NCBI GenBank assembly: GCA_020628145.1
Contig: JAHDFN010000004.1
Span: 11,978-48,063, forward strand
Direction of reading: 5' to 3'
Length of the DNA: 36,086 bases
Origin: Saprospiraceae bacterium
GTDB taxonomy: Bacteria > Bacteroidota > Bacteroidia > Chitinophagales > Saprospiraceae
A program made the position numbers and the translations under genes. Under the pieces are notes generated by a model. It had not been told where the DNA came from. It worked only from the letters and a program-made list of their open reading frames with translations, and ran no database searches. The stretch's first letter is position 1. Each line of letters starts with the position of its first letter. This document shows, one piece after another, positions 7,827 through 15,737 of this stretch.

Positions 7827-10564
7827 TCCCGTATATTATCCACGTATCCGTTTTGTTGGCCGTATTTTACACTTTTTATTGGCTGCTGTTGAGGAAGGAA
7901 ACTTTTTATAAATTGAACCGCTTTGTATTGATTGGTTCATTGGTTTTATCGTTTTCCCTTCCCCTCATCCATATTCCGGCATCGATGTCTTTACATTCGA
8001 TAATAATGGAAGAACCTGTTGCGGATGCCATTATCCCTGAAATGGAATTGGAAGCCGTTAGGGAAAATAAAAGCCATGAAAATATCCGGAAGGAAGAATT
8101 AATCCATAAGGAAGAAATAATGCCTTTGGAAGAAAGTAAGGAAAGTATTTCTCTTTTTTCTACGATCCAATCTTGGGGCTGGTCTAAGATTCTTTGGGCG
8201 ATTTATGGAATAGGTGTGGCTATTTTTTCGATTACATTCCTGATACAGTTCTTTGTCATTCTTTTCAGTCGGATAAATCTGAAATTCATACAGGATGGTA
8301 AATACAGGATTTATGAAATGAGTAAGGAAACGCCCCCTTTTTCCTTTTTGAATTGGATTTTCATTAATCCGACATTATATGACTTGGAGGCTTTCAATCA
8401 GATTTTGGAACACGAGAAAATACATGTGAGCCAAGCCCATTCGATTGATAAGTTATTGGCTGAATTCATTATTATCTTTAATTGGTTCAATCCTTTTGCC
8501 TGGTTGTACAGAAAAACGATTAATAATAATATCGAATTCCTGACGGATCAGGAAATGTTGAAAAAAGGAACGGAAAAACAATCCTACCAAATGAATTTAC
8601 TGAGAATTTCCGTACCTCAACATGCTCTTACCTTAACCACCAATTATAACGAATCTTTTCTCAAGGAACGAATAGGGATGATGAATTCGAAAAAATCATC
8701 CGCACGTTCCAGTTGGAAATATTTAATGGTGCTTCCCTTGATTCTTTTTACCGTGATGAGTCTGAATGCGATTCAAAAAGAAACAGGTGGAAACCTGATT
8801 CCGGAAATCGAAGATTCAGAAACTTTGGAAAAAGTCATTGAAGGAAAAACATTGTCTGAAGATGAAAAAGAAAAACCTATTTTGAATCAATCTCCTTCGG
8901 ATAGAAAGACTAATGAAGTTATTGCCGAAGAAAAAAACGAAAAAGAGGAGCAAAAAAATGAAGTACTGAATGAAGCAGGGAATCCTTTAGGGAGTTTTTC
9001 CCAATCAGAATCGAATGTAGGGGAAGTCGAATCCGAAAAATTATTCGGAAAGGATTTTCCAATGCCGGAATCCGAGAGAAGGAAATTGGAAGAATTGGCC
9101 CAGTTGGGTGATGTGTTCAAGGAAAGTTTCCAAGGGTTACCTTTTGACGGGGATGAAGTAGTAGAGGAAGTTATGAAATCAATGAATGGGAATAATATAA
9201 CCATGACGACTACCACAACGACTTCATCAAAACCGAAGAATTCTTGTGATGACAAGAAAAAAAGTTCATGTGATACAAGCAAAAAGAAATCATCTTGTAA
9301 TACCGACAAGAAAAAATCCTCCTGTAATCCTTCAGGTGTGAAATTAAATCCGGGAGAATGGTTTGCGAAAATCGAAGAAAACGAAGTTTGTTTTCATATG
9401 AATCGAAAAACAAGGAAAAAACAGATATGGGAGGTGGCTGAATGTTTTTCTAGAAATTCATTGGGTTCCTTGCCTCGTTATTCCTCGGGGAGTTTTATTG
9501 CCAATCGAGATCCCGGTAAAATTGTTTTTACAGGAAAATTCTCCGGTAATACCGGCGAAGGAGATTTCACATTCAAGGAAAGTAATGAATTTATTTCTTT
9601 TTTGAAAAATGAACAAATCGGTTCGATTACTTTGGATGAATTGTTTCTCATGTATTTGAATAATACTTCCAAGCAATATATCCGAGGATTGAAATCCAGA
9701 GGGTATGATGTGGATGTTGAAGATGTCTTGGAATTAGGCGTGCATGAAGTGAGCCTGGATTTTATTGACCGATTAAAAAAAGAAGGGTATAAGGATTTGT
9801 CCTTGGATAAAATCATTGAATTTTCAATTCACGGCATCCAACCTGATTTTATTTCCGAATTGAAGAAATTAGGATATAAAAATGTTTCAGGAAGGGATGT
9901 TGTTAATTTGAAAAATCACGGAGTGTCCGTCGAATATTTGAGAAACCTCAAAGATTTGGGCTATGGTGCGGATCGCATGAGGATAAATAAGGTCATTGAG
10001 TTTGCCATTCATGGTGTCAATTCAGATTATTTGAAAAAAATAAAAAAGATCGGTTATGGTTCTGATAATTTATCTCCGAATAAAGTCGTTGAATTCGCCG
10101 TACACGGAGTAGGCTCCGAATACTTGAAAAAATTAAAAGCCCTAGGCTATGGTTCCGAGATGTTGTCTCCGAGCAAGGTCGTTGAATTTGCTGTACACGG
10201 TGTCAATTCGGAATATATAACCAATCTGACCAACTTGGGATATGGGGCGGATAATTTACCTCCTAATAAATTGATCGAATTTGCCGTACACGGCATTATG
10301 TCGAAATATGTAAAATCGCTAAAAGACGAAGGATATAATAGTTTATCTCCTTCGGATATTATAAAGGGAGCCATTCATGGATTGGATACCCGATATATCG
10401 GTAAGTTGAAATCAATGGGCGTAAGGAACTTGTCTTATGATAAATTAATCGAAGCACAAATACATGGCGTTACGTCCCGTTTCATACAGGAGGCCAAAAG
10501 CAACGGAGCGAAATCAGATGATTTATCGGATTTTATTCAGATGAAAATTCATGGGATTTATTAA
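7823..10564 (+). CDS. M56 (BlaR1-like) membrane metallopeptidase with C-terminal HG(V/I) repeat domain
   Basis: A 913-residue inner-membrane zinc peptidase, far longer than the membrane protease part alone. Hydrophobic segments lie near residues 5-22, 34-52, 124-148 and 300-316. The active site is HEKIH at 197-201, with the third ligand probably Glu238 in NNIEFLTDQEML. After the last membrane segment comes a charged Glu/Lys-rich linker (about 320-450), then a Ser/Cys/Lys stretch with four SSC or NSC units (Cys475, 483, 492, 501). Next is a beta-rich segment (about 511-600, with RDPGKIVFTGKFSG), and finally nine repeats of 29 or 31 residues (639-907) plus a partial KIHGIY. BlaR1's penicillin-binding sensor domain is absent. 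Coupling to the BlaI repressor is shown by the 4-bp overlap. The C-terminal region probably senses or binds a ligand outside the membrane; that is inference. Confidence 0.88.
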   Translation: MIPYIIHVSVLLAVFYTFYWLLLRKETFYKLNRFVLIGSLVLSFSLPLIHIPASMSLHSIIMEEPVADAIIPEMELEAVRENKSHENIRKEELIHKEEIMPLEESKESISLFSTIQSWGWSKILWAIYGIGVAIFSITFLIQFFVILFSRINLKFIQDGKYRIYEMSKETPPFSFLNWIFINPTLYDLEAFNQILEHEKIHVSQAHSIDKLLAEFIIIFNWFNPFAWLYRKTINNNIEFLTDQEMLKKGTEKQSYQMNLLRISVPQHALTLTTNYNESFLKERIGMMNSKKSSARSSWKYLMVLPLILFTVMSLNAIQKETGGNLIPEIEDSETLEKVIEGKTLSEDEKEKPILNQSPSDRKTNEVIAEEKNEKEEQKNEVLNEAGNPLGSFSQSESNVGEVESEKLFGKDFPMPESERRKLEELAQLGDVFKESFQGLPFDGDEVVEEVMKSMNGNNITMTTTTTTSSKPKNSCDDKKKSSCDTSKKKSSCNTDKKKSSCNPSGVKLNPGEWFAKIEENEVCFHMNRKTRKKQIWEVAECFSRNSLGSLPRYSSGSFIANRDPGKIVFTGKFSGNTGEGDFTFKESNEFISFLKNEQIGSITLDELFLMYLNNTSKQYIRGLKSRGYDVDVEDVLELGVHEVSLDFIDRLKKEGYKDLSLDKIIEFSIHGIQPDFISELKKLGYKNVSGRDVVNLKNHGVSVEYLRNLKDLGYGADRMRINKVIEFAIHGVNSDYLKKIKKIGYGSDNLSPNKVVEFAVHGVGSEYLKKLKALGYGSEMLSPSKVVEFAVHGVNSEYITNLTNLGYGADNLPPNKLIEFAVHGIMSKYVKSLKDEGYNSLSPSDIIKGAIHGLDTRYIGKLKSMGVRNLSYDKLIEAQIHGVTSRFIQEAKSNGAKSDDLSDFIQMKIHGIY
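9737..10561 (+). repeat. Nine protein-coding tandem repeats of 29 or 31 codons
   Basis: Units of 29, 29, 31, 31, 31, 31, 29, 29 and 29 residues, then a six-residue partial. The consensus reads roughly (A/S)(I/V)HG(V/I)xSxYxxxLKxLGYxxLSxxKVIEF. His and Gly are nearly invariant, except that unit 1 has HE. Units 3-6 are the most alike, suggesting the most recent duplication. Confidence 0.9.
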
Positions 10565-10572
10565 GAGCCTTT

Positions 10573-10615
10573 AGAAGCCGTTTCAAAGCGAAGGATATGT
10601 TTTGAGACAGCTTCT
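10573..10615 (+). terminator. Imperfect hairpin after the M56 gene, possible terminator
   Basis: Bases 10573-10587 pair with 10601-10615 (13 Watson-Crick pairs, one wobble, one mismatch), with a 13-base loop. It begins 8 bases after the stop. No T-run follows, so termination may be weak or the hairpin may protect the 3' end. Confidence 0.4.
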
Positions 10616-10916
10616 TATCGCATAGGGGTTAAAGGAAAATAATTTTAATTATTTAGGAAAAGATAATTATTTCTGCCGGAGAGTAGATATGACAGATATT
10701 CCTTTGTCTTTATAATAGAACGAACTTAAACAACGAATGATGAAACCAAAAAGTGAATAGATCGTAATTAGAATAATGTGGGGAAAGGAAATCCTATTGT
10801 CCCTTAATTGATTTTTGATCTGCTTGATTAAAGCAGAATTTTATTCAACATGACATAACCGTTTTCGGATGGACTGAAGGGTTGATTCTCCGGAATCAAA
10901 TAGCCGTCCTTTTGGA

Positions 10917-10944
10917 TTTATTCATGAAATGACTCATGAATAAA
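10917..10944 (+). repeat. Perfect 11-bp inverted repeat in the DUF5916 leader
   Basis: TTTATTCATGA (10917-10927) and TCATGAATAAA (10934-10944) pair perfectly around AATGAC. The right arm contains an in-frame ATG at 10936 that would extend the gene by 15 codons. That ATG would be sequestered in the stem. Confidence 0.65.
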
Positions 10945-10980
10945 GGCCATCCTATTGCTCAAAATAAAAATCATCCTAAA

Positions 10981-13626
10981 ATGAAAAAAGCGTTTTTGAT
11001 TACATTGACGACTGTTTTTTTTCTAACGCAACTTGTTAGCCAAAAAGAAAATACACCTATTGAAAAAAGGAAATATTTCACAAAAAAACTCGAAGGTGAA
11101 AAAGCTCCGGAAATAGACGGTGTTTTAAGTGAGGAGTGTTGGGGAATGGTGGAGTGGAGTTCCGATTTTACACAACGGGACCCGGAAGAAGGAATACCCC
11201 CTACCGAAAAAACAAAATTCAAGGTTATTTATGATGATAAGTACCTTTATTTGGGTATCCAGTGCTTGGATTCCGAACCCGATAAAATCAATAAAAGATT
11301 GGCTCGCCGTGACGGTTTCGAAGGAGATTGGATTATCGTTTCCATTGATAGTTATCATGATTTGAGTACGGCCTTTTGTTTCAACGTAACTGCTGCCAAT
11401 GTGAAAGGAGACGAAGTCTTGTCTTCCAATGGAAATAGTTCCGATGCAAGTTGGAATCCGATTTGGTACAGTAAAGTGACGCAAGATACGGAAGGTTGGA
11501 CAACGGAAATGAAAATCCCTTTTAGCCAACTTCGTTTCGGTGCTGATGAAAACCAAGTATGGGGTTTGCAGGTTTCGAGAAAAATTTTCAGGAAAAATGA
11601 AAGAACCAATTGGCAGCACATTTCAAAAAGCGAAGCCGGATGGGTGAGTAATTTCGGAGAATTGCATGGTATTGAAAATGTGAAACCGCAAAGACAATTG
11701 GAATTGCAACCTTATATTGTAGGTTCAATGGAAACCTACGAAAAGGAAGAAGGGAATCCATATAGGAAAGGAAGGGAAGGGAAATTTTCTGCCGGTCTGG
11801 ATGGTAAAATCGGAATTACGAATGATATCACTTTGGATTTTACGATTAACCCGGATTTCGGGCAGGTCGAAGCAGATCCTGCTGCAATTACTTTAGACGC
11901 TTTTCAGATATTTTTTAATGAACAGCGACCCTTTTTTATCGAGAATAAAAATATTTTCGATTATCCTGTTTCGAGATCGGTTGCCGGAAATACTTTTTGG
12001 AATGATAATCTATTTTATTCTCGTAGAATAGGTAAACGTCCTTCGGGGTATCCGCAGTTGAATGATAACGAATATTTCAAACAACCGAATAATACTAAAA
12101 TCCTTGGAGCAGCTAAAGTGAGTGGCAAAACAAAAGACGGATGGTCTATCGGGATTTTGGAAACGGTTACGAGTAAGGAATTTGCGAAAATATCCGATGG
12201 CGAAAATGAGCGGAAAGAAATCGTAGAACCTCTGACTAATTATTTTGTCGGACGGGTGAAAAAAGATTTTAATGAAAGGAATTCTTTTTTCGGTGCTGTC
12301 TTTACGGCCACGAATCGGAAGCTGGAAGGGAACTTGGATTTTATGCATAAATCGGCATATAGCGGAGGTATCGACTTTGAACATAGATGGAAGGAAAGGG
12401 CTTGGTATGTGGCAGGGAATACGGTCTGGAGTCATGTCTCCGGAAGTAAGGAAGCGATTTTAAATACACAACATTCCATCGGGCATTTGTTCGATAGGGT
12501 AGATGCGGATTATTTATCTGTCGATACGACAAGAACTTCCATGACCGGCATGGGGGGACACCTGAAAATAGGAAAAGTAGGAAATGGAAATCTCATGTTT
12601 GAAAGTGGAGTGGCTTGGAGAACCCCCGGACTCGAATTAAATGATTTGGGTTTTCAGCGAAGAGCAGATGATATTCGTCATTTTACATGGGTGAGTTATG
12701 TATGGAGGAATCCCTTTTCCATTTTTAATAGATTGCAAGTGAATTATAATCACTGGTCCGTTTTTGATTTCGGAGGAAATCTGAATAGTATTGCCCTGAA
12801 TGTAAATATGAACACCACATTTAAAAATAATTGGAGTACGGGAACTGGAGTTAATATTAATCCCTATCAATTCTCGAATTCCGAATTACGGGGCGGCCCT
12901 CGTTATCGTTATTTGCCGGGGGCCAATATGTGGTATTGGTTCAACTCCGACCACACGAAAAAATTCCGTTTCGGAGGTAATTTTAATTATGGTAATATTA
13001 AAGATAAATCGGAAATTTTCTGGTATTCCAATGCTTATGTCAGGTATCAACCCATTAATGCATTGGATATTTCCATGAGTGCGAATTATAATACTTTGGA
13101 CAAGGAGTTGCAATATGTAAGCGAACGGGAATTTAATGGAGAAGCCCGATATTTAATGGGGACGATTGAACAAAGAACCGTAGGCGTTTCCCTTCGATTG
13201 AATTATACGATCAATCCTAATTTATCCATCCAATATTATGGCCAACCCTTCGTGTCAAGAGGTCGTTATTCCGATTTTAAATATATTACAGATGCCACTT
13301 CCGTCGATTTGGAAAATAAATTCGCAGCTTATGATACCGGACAGTTAAAGGAAATGGACGGTTATTATTCCATAGATGAAAATGGTGATGGAACAGAAGA
13401 TTACACCCTCGGTAATCCCGATTTTTCATTCGTTCAGTTTCGTTCCAATCTGGTAATGCGTTGGGAATATATTCCGGGGTCCGAACTCTTTTTTGTTTGG
13501 TCGCAGGGAGGGACAGGATTTGGAGACCCGCAGGAAAAACTATTGACGAGTTTCGATAATCAGATATTGGATAGGAAATTACAGAATATTTTCTTAGTGA
13601 AATTTACATACCGTTTTATAAAATAG
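10981..13626 (+). CDS. DUF5916-family outer-membrane protein with N-terminal CBM9-like domain
   Basis: An 881-residue exported protein. The ATG at 10981 is chosen because it begins directly with a signal peptide (MKKAFLITLTTVFFLTQLVSQ); an upstream ATG at 10936 lies inside a hairpin. Mature residues up to about 230 form a CBM9-type beta-sandwich: APEIDGVLSEECW, YLYLGIQCLDSEP and WTTEMKIPFSQLRFG are typical. The remainder carries the DUF5916 signature (TLDFTINPDFGQVEADPA, then FFNEQRPFFIENKNIF). It ends in aromatic, alternating strands finishing KFTYRFIK, as expected of an outer-membrane beta-barrel. The biochemical role of DUF5916 proteins is not established; the binding domain suggests a polysaccharide ligand. 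It has its own terminator at 13713-13753. Confidence 0.88.
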   Translation: MKKAFLITLTTVFFLTQLVSQKENTPIEKRKYFTKKLEGEKAPEIDGVLSEECWGMVEWSSDFTQRDPEEGIPPTEKTKFKVIYDDKYLYLGIQCLDSEPDKINKRLARRDGFEGDWIIVSIDSYHDLSTAFCFNVTAANVKGDEVLSSNGNSSDASWNPIWYSKVTQDTEGWTTEMKIPFSQLRFGADENQVWGLQVSRKIFRKNERTNWQHISKSEAGWVSNFGELHGIENVKPQRQLELQPYIVGSMETYEKEEGNPYRKGREGKFSAGLDGKIGITNDITLDFTINPDFGQVEADPAAITLDAFQIFFNEQRPFFIENKNIFDYPVSRSVAGNTFWNDNLFYSRRIGKRPSGYPQLNDNEYFKQPNNTKILGAAKVSGKTKDGWSIGILETVTSKEFAKISDGENERKEIVEPLTNYFVGRVKKDFNERNSFFGAVFTATNRKLEGNLDFMHKSAYSGGIDFEHRWKERAWYVAGNTVWSHVSGSKEAILNTQHSIGHLFDRVDADYLSVDTTRTSMTGMGGHLKIGKVGNGNLMFESGVAWRTPGLELNDLGFQRRADDIRHFTWVSYVWRNPFSIFNRLQVNYNHWSVFDFGGNLNSIALNVNMNTTFKNNWSTGTGVNINPYQFSNSELRGGPRYRYLPGANMWYWFNSDHTKKFRFGGNFNYGNIKDKSEIFWYSNAYVRYQPINALDISMSANYNTLDKELQYVSEREFNGEARYLMGTIEQRTVGVSLRLNYTINPNLSIQYYGQPFVSRGRYSDFKYITDATSVDLENKFAAYDTGQLKEMDGYYSIDENGDGTEDYTLGNPDFSFVQFRSNLVMRWEYIPGSELFFVWSQGGTGFGDPQEKLLTSFDNQILDRKLQNIFLVKFTYRFIK

Positions 13627-13712
13627 TTCCTAGCAGTGATATAAACGACTATTTTATACCCGCTGTATTTTTAAGTGAAGTCCTTTATTATTATTGGATG
13701 AGTTAGGTATTG

Positions 13713-13753
13713 AAAAATCCCGAATTTTGGCTTTCCAAAATTCGGGATTTTTT
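13713..13753. terminator. Bidirectional Rho-independent terminator
   Basis: A 16-bp perfect stem (13713-13728 with 13737-13752) and an 8-base loop, with T-rich sequence on both strands. It separates the plus DUF5916 gene from the converging minus lectin-like gene. The core closely resembles the terminator at 22508-22540. Confidence 0.9.
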
Positions 13754-13776
13754 ATTAAACCTGCATCAATGAAAAA

Positions 13777-14913
13777 TCAATCATCATCCGGCTTTTCCCC
13801 TTCTTCCCAATATCTGGAAATATCCCCTTTTTTGGAATCCTTGTGATATTCTATTAATAAGGCATCGCTTTCATACATATTCGAACGAAGAACGGTTTCC
13901 TGTTTTCCATATTTATCGGTAATTGAAATACCTGCCGTATTCGGCGGGATTTCTCCCAGGTTGTGTGCATGCAAAACAAGATAACTCCTTTGATTTTCCA
14001 ATGTGAATTCGAAAACGCTTCCCGCATTCGTCAATTGGAAATGATCCAAGACCCATTTGCCATTCAGATTAACCGAAATAATGTCCCCGTCTTCAATATT
14101 GATATCCCAAACCCGGATTTTTATTTCCTTGGAATGAACGATGATTTTTTTCGTTTTTTTGATATTCCTACCGACATCCGTAATATATGGAACTTCCCTT
14201 TCCTGTGCTGCCATCGACATACAGGATAATTCATGAATCGAATGGCTTTTTCCCGTCGCCGCAGTCACACCTACCCAGGCACCGCCACTGTCCAGATTCA
14301 GGATTTTCGTAATATCCAACGGAGCTGAAAGGAGTTCCACATCATCCAGATATATGGTCATCATCGGATTGACATAATGAATGCGGGCAGTATGGGTTTT
14401 CCCATCTTTGATGTTGCCGGGCAAAGGCATGGATGCCAATGATGCGGCCTTGTCGTGCGAATTGGGATAAACACCATTGCTTTGGATACTGACATGGGGG
14501 CCGCCCATATCCTCGGTATCCAATACATCGAATTCTACCGCAATACTGTTCGGAATACCTGAATAACCTAAACCTTCCCCTTTTCCTCCGTTTTTATTGA
14601 AGGCTTCATTATTATGAATCAAAAGGGCCAAGCCTTCTCCGCCATCTTTCTTACCGCCGTTTTTATAAATACGGAAACAGAAATTCAAATCGAAACTGTC
14701 CGAAACAATCATTTTTCTTTTTGAAAAATACAATGCACCTCTTCTATTGGGAGCCGATGGTGTCAGCCTCACCTTGCTCTTGTCTTGGGTCGCATCCGAA
14801 GTACGGGTAAGTCCGTTCATTTCCTTGAATTTCTCATACTCGAATGTTTCGGTCTTCTGGGCCGATAAGAAAACAGGAAGAATCAAAAGAAAAAGGATAA
14901 GGTATTTTTTCAT
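13777..14913 (-). CDS. Secreted protein with L-type (legume-like) lectin domain
   Basis: A 378-residue exported protein. A signal peptide spans residues 1-19 (MKKYLILFLLILPVFLSAQ). Residues about 30-235 read as a legume-lectin-like beta-sandwich: GEGLALLIHNN, GYSGIPNSIAVEFDVLDT, PHVSIQSNG and a later ILNLDSGGAWVGVTAATG. These match the order of strands and the conserved 'GhaxxI', 'aVEFDtxxn' and 'hVgi' blocks of bacterial L-lectins. Residues about 240-350 form a second beta-rich domain (IKIRVWDINIEDGDIISVNLNG) of a kind seen in secreted Bacteroidota proteins, followed by a charged tail. Sugar binding is inferred. It starts 25 bases after the stop of the small membrane-protein gene on the same strand, so they probably form a two-gene operon. 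Confidence 0.78.
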   Translation of the reverse strand: MKKYLILFLLILPVFLSAQKTETFEYEKFKEMNGLTRTSDATQDKSKVRLTPSAPNRRGALYFSKRKMIVSDSFDLNFCFRIYKNGGKKDGGEGLALLIHNNEAFNKNGGKGEGLGYSGIPNSIAVEFDVLDTEDMGGPHVSIQSNGVYPNSHDKAASLASMPLPGNIKDGKTHTARIHYVNPMMTIYLDDVELLSAPLDITKILNLDSGGAWVGVTAATGKSHSIHELSCMSMAAQEREVPYITDVGRNIKKTKKIIVHSKEIKIRVWDINIEDGDIISVNLNGKWVLDHFQLTNAGSVFEFTLENQRSYLVLHAHNLGEIPPNTAGISITDKYGKQETVLRSNMYESDALLIEYHKDSKKGDISRYWEEGEKPDDD

Positions 14914-14938
14914 AACAAATAGGTATAATCGATTAGGG

Positions 14939-15247
14939 TTAATAATCGTGCCGGTAATACATCAATACCGCTCCGAATGCAGTAATCAAAAAGACCAATA
15001 TCGTCGCCATCCGTATAGAGTAGCGAATGTGTGAAACGAATGTCAGTATATCTTCTTTGGATTGTGGATAACGGGGCAGAACCTCTTTCTCCAAACGATC
15101 CGTATTGAAAATATGTACCGTGCCGAAATCCACATTATTCTGAACCAGTTTTTTGTAGGCCTTCATGACTTTGACCCTGAAATAGATATTCAGAAACAAC
15201 ATGGCTACAAATAATCCGATGATAACAGAAACAAGAATGATGTACAT
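14939..15247 (-). CDS. Small membrane protein, two TM segments, unknown function
   Basis: 102 residues, not assigned to a family. Hydrophobic segments near residues 1-22 and 79-96 frame a hydrophilic middle rich in charged residues (RLEKEVLPRYPQSKED). Both ends are near the membrane, and there is no lipobox or signal cleavage site. It is the first gene of the operon with the lectin-like gene (25-base gap), and a TACCTTTG -7 box sits 35 bases before its ATG. Confidence 0.75.
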   Translation of the reverse strand: MYIILVSVIIGLFVAMLFLNIYFRVKVMKAYKKLVQNNVDFGTVHIFNTDRLEKEVLPRYPQSKEDILTFVSHIRYSIRMATILVFLITAFGAVLMYYRHDY

Positions 15248-15281
15248 AACCTTTCTAAATTACTACAAAAATAGTTCATTG

Positions 15282-15289
15282 CAAAGGTA
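15282..15289 (-). promoter_or_regulatory. -7 box for the small membrane protein / lectin operon
   Basis: Minus-strand TACCTTTG, an exact TAnnTTTG match 35 bases before the ATG at 15247. No clear TTG -33 element was seen. Confidence 0.6.
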
Positions 15290-15292
15290 AAT

Positions 15293-15589
15293 ACTGTTAG
15301 GGGATTATGTGGGAATTGTTATCGGATTCTTAAATATGGACGATAATCACAAGAAACGGTGATTTCTAAAAGAGCACACACACGTACCTATAATCGTAAT
15401 CCGGCTATTGACATGGGCACACTCGGATTCGAGTAATAATATCCATGTTGGGTAATGGATATTGATGGGGTACAGGAGAGAAGTGGAAAGTGTTAAATCC
15501 TAACACGCCCATAATTGCTCTATTAGCCGATTTATATTTTTACTATTGAACCTCCCGTCGCATTCAACGGAATGTGGCGGGAGGTTTTT
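15293..15589 (+). ncRNA. Candidate small RNA ending at the orphan terminator (5' end uncertain)
   Basis: A strong plus-strand terminator follows about 250 bases with no gene but with local structure. TGTTAGG near 15294-15300 can pair with CCTAACA near 15497-15505 and enclose two perfect small hairpins. No good plus-strand promoter was found, so the 5' end is a guess. It does not resemble tmRNA, SRP RNA or RNase P RNA as far as can be read. A 6S-like RNA cannot be excluded. Confidence 0.25.
15549..15589 (+). terminator. Strong plus-strand Rho-independent terminator with no upstream gene
   Basis: A 17-pair stem (15549-15565 with 15570-15586, two wobbles), loop AACG, then a run of five T. The other strand lacks a T-run. 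The nearest upstream genes are on the minus strand. Confidence 0.85.
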
Positions 15590-15707
15590 CATATTGGATA
15601 TTTTGATAGAATCCAAAGCCTTGAATTTCGATGGATAAGACAGGAATCAATTATTGAGAAACATTTCGGACAGGAGTTTCTGCCAAGCAATAGAAAAATT
15701 ATTTATT

Positions 15708-15715
15708 TACCTTTG
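15708..15715 (+). promoter_or_regulatory. -7 box of the glyS operon
   Basis: TACCTTTG, an exact TAnnTTTG match 22 bases before the glyS ATG, giving a leader of about 15-18 bases. The -33 element is not obvious. Confidence 0.65.
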
Positions 15716-15737
15716 CACCCTTTAAAACAAAAGAAAA

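Larger units (their letters stand above)
10565..10980. other. Intergenic region and probable leader of the DUF5916 gene
   Basis: This gap holds a long imperfect hairpin just after the M56 stop and three clean hairpins before the DUF5916 gene: 10819-10837 (7-bp stem), 10882-10899 (7-bp stem) and 10917-10944 (perfect 11-bp stem). No confident -33/-7 pair and no convincing small gene were seen. Confidence 0.55.
15248..15737. other. 490-base intergenic region with structured sequence and an orphan terminator
   Basis: It contains the minus -7 box at 15282-15289 and small hairpins at 15421-15434 (5-bp stem) and 15438-15463 (9-bp perfect stem). It also has a strong plus-strand terminator at 15549-15589 and the glyS -7 box at 15708-15715. 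No credible protein frame ends at the terminator. Confidence 0.6.

Noticed and set aside
9737-10561. Regularly spaced repeats suggesting a CRISPR array
   Set aside because: The units are in-frame protein repeats with diverged DNA and no constant repeat/unique spacer pattern.
10936-10980. Upstream ATG extending the DUF5916 protein by 15 residues
   Set aside because: It lies inside an 11-bp hairpin and would put a charged, His-rich stretch ahead of the signal peptide.
15421-15434. GGATTCGAG resembling a tRNA T-loop
   Set aside because: No acceptor stem, D-loop or anticodon arm could be built around it. It is read instead as a small 5-bp hairpin.
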